Assembly: GCA_945861315.1 (NCBI GenBank)
Contig: CAMAUB010000076.1
Coordinates: forward strand, 1 to 6,548
From: Chlamydia trachomatis
GTDB taxonomy: Bacteria > Chlamydiota > Chlamydiia > Chlamydiales > JAAKFR01
Length of the DNA: 6,548 bases
Direction: 5' to 3'
In this document: positions 5,995 through 6,548 of the stretch, one piece after another
How positions within the stretch are numbered: the first letter of the stretch is position 1
Layout: each line of letters begins with the position of its first letter
The notes under the pieces: model-generated
Told to the model about the DNA's origin: nothing
What the model saw: only the letters and a program-made list of their open reading frames with translations
Databases searched by the model: none
Program-made: the position numbers and the translations under genes

Positions 5995-5999
5995 TACAA

Positions 6000-6084
6000 A
6001 GCTCTCTTGACATGAAATTCAGAGTAAACTAAAGGTTTACCATATGAAGCAATATATAATTTTTGAAGTTGATAAACTATTAAC
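6000..6084. other. Gap without recognisable feature
   Basis: AT-rich sequence between element B and the orphan ORF. No hairpin with a T-run, strong promoter pair or reading frame of note was seen. If element B is removed, the minus-strand frame that enters the operon leader meets an in-frame TGA in this stretch. Confidence 0.4.
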
Positions 6085-6414
6085 TCAGAATTCTAAAGAA
6101 AGATATGTCATAAATACACGAGTGTCACGCCATTTCTCAATTTTGACAAAGCGAATCATATAACAGGGGGTGCATTTAAGTCTTTTCCCAAGAAGAAGTA
6201 GCGCTCCGATATAAGTACGATTTTCTGAGAAACCGATTCTCTCTAAAAAGAAACACTCGTTGCCTAAAAATGGCTGTAGGCATTTTATTTTTAAATAGAC
6301 CCTAGCACAATTACGCACTTGCCAAACATTTACATTTTCTGAAATAAAATATTGCACACGCGTGCGATCCCAAACCCTCCAGCACCTTCCAATATCTTTA
6401 CTCACCTTACGCAC
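6085..6414 (-). CDS. Hypothetical protein, possibly a 5'-truncated remnant
   Basis: A 109-codon minus-strand frame starting at GTG 6414 (or GTG 6405). Its sequence includes RVWDRTRVQYFISENVNVW (17-35) and a hydrophobic patch at IGALLLLGKRLKCTPCYMI (69-87), with several cysteines and aromatic residues. I do not recognise a family, and no clear signal peptide is seen. The start is poor: an in-frame TAG lies only three codons upstream and there is no clear ribosome binding site. The neighbouring transposase unit begins immediately beyond, so the ORF could be the 3' part of a gene truncated by that insertion, or simply an open stretch. It faces the same way as the glycan operon, but element B and about 250 bases separate them. 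Confidence 0.3.
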   Translation of the reverse strand: MRKVSKDIGRCWRVWDRTRVQYFISENVNVWQVRNCARVYLKIKCLQPFLGNECFFLERIGFSENRTYIGALLLLGKRLKCTPCYMIRFVKIEKWRDTRVFMTYLSLEF

Positions 6415-6431
6415 AACACCCTAAAAATCAT

Positions 6432-6461
6432 TTGACCAACCACGCCGAGTGGGTGTAAAAT
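6432..6461 (+). promoter_or_regulatory. Probable promoter of the right-hand transposase gene
   Basis: TTGACC (6432-6437, five of six to consensus) is followed after 18 bases by TAAAAT (6456-6461, five of six). This would start transcription near 6468, about 20 bases before the ATG at 6488. A small CCAC-GCCGA-GTGG hairpin lies in the spacer. Confidence 0.5.
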
Positions 6462-6487
6462 TTTTCTTCAATCGTTGGAGAAAGTTG

Positions 6488-6548
6488 ATGAACCAAATGC
6501 TCGACATCTATTCGGATTACTTAATCGCTCAAAATCAGTATGCAACGG
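6488..6548 (+). CDS. Probable DDE transposase, N-terminus only (runs off the window)
   Basis: Twenty codons are visible from ATG 6488, reading MNQMLDIYSDYLIAQNQYAT. The start is well supported: GGAG at 6477-6480 lies seven bases upstream and a good sigma-70-like promoter precedes it. From memory of the family, this N-terminus resembles transposases in intracellular bacteria (chlamydiae, rickettsiae, legionellae) that begin with a DIYSDYLI-like segment followed by an ATATGLS-like turn. The catalytic part lies outside the window, so the family (IS701/IS4-like DDE) is not proven. Its left inverted repeat should lie upstream of 6432, perhaps near 6418, but I could not identify it. Confidence 0.5.
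   Translation, partial: MNQMLDIYSDYLIAQNQYAT

Noticed and set aside
5736..6032. Three overlapping small ORFs on both strands (5736-5942, 5784-6032, 5825-6013) with similar peptides
   Set aside because: They arise from the palindrome of MITE B; identical motifs on opposite strands are explained by symmetry. The tail of 5736-5942 outside the element overlaps GT4 as ATGA, but the frame meets a stop just upstream once the element is removed and has no start there.
1..6548. CRISPR array, tRNA or rRNA genes
   Set aside because: No regularly spaced direct repeats, tRNA-like cloverleaf or rRNA signature was seen on either strand.

Overview
The window looks like an accessory surface-polysaccharide locus from a bacterium of low to moderate GC, heavily marked by mobile DNA. 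The four main genes, all on the minus strand and read right to left, encode a GT4 glycosyltransferase, a CDP-glycerol-type (TagF/TagB-like) glycerophosphotransferase and two related GT-B-fold glycosyltransferases of the CgeB / 'glycosyl transferases group 1' type. The style (dense overlapping glycan genes, IS605-type and DDE transposases, palindromic miniature elements) would suit an environmental chlamydia or another host-associated Gram-negative. That assignment is only an impression, because no rRNA or core gene is present.

Layout from left to right. 1-86: possible 3' end of a plus-strand gene whose present stop codon lies in a mobile element. 75-235: a 161-bp palindromic MITE-like element with 23-bp perfect terminal inverted repeats and a target duplication, lying between convergent genes. 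274-1281 (minus): glycosyltransferase A. About 1293-2643: an IS200/IS605-type element with a complete tnpB (plus), a truncated tnpA (minus, divergent), end hairpins and a probable omega-RNA. 2641-3645 (minus): glycosyltransferase B. 3627-4664 (minus): glycerophosphotransferase. 4633-5739 (minus): GT4 glycosyltransferase. 5833-5994: a second palindromic MITE-like element, 162 bp, with a 5-bp target duplication, in the operon leader. 6085-6414 (minus): weakly supported orphan ORF. 6432-6548 (plus): promoter, ribosome binding site and first 20 codons of a probable DDE transposase that leaves the window.

The GT4, glycerophosphotransferase and GT B genes overlap by 32 and 19 bases, so they almost certainly form one transcription and translation unit. 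GT A was probably its fourth member. The IS605-type element sits exactly at the GT B/GT A junction. Removing it brings a purine-rich GAGG sequence at the end of GT B to within about 11 bases of the GT A start, so the insertion appears to have cut GT A off from both its ribosome binding site and the upstream transcript. The set would build a glycan, possibly modified with glycerol phosphate, from nucleotide-activated donors at the cytoplasmic face of the membrane.

The most interesting signals are the TnpB/omega-RNA element that has lost its own transposase and whose guide matches the operon it interrupted, and the two near-perfectly palindromic MITEs of almost equal size bracketing the locus.
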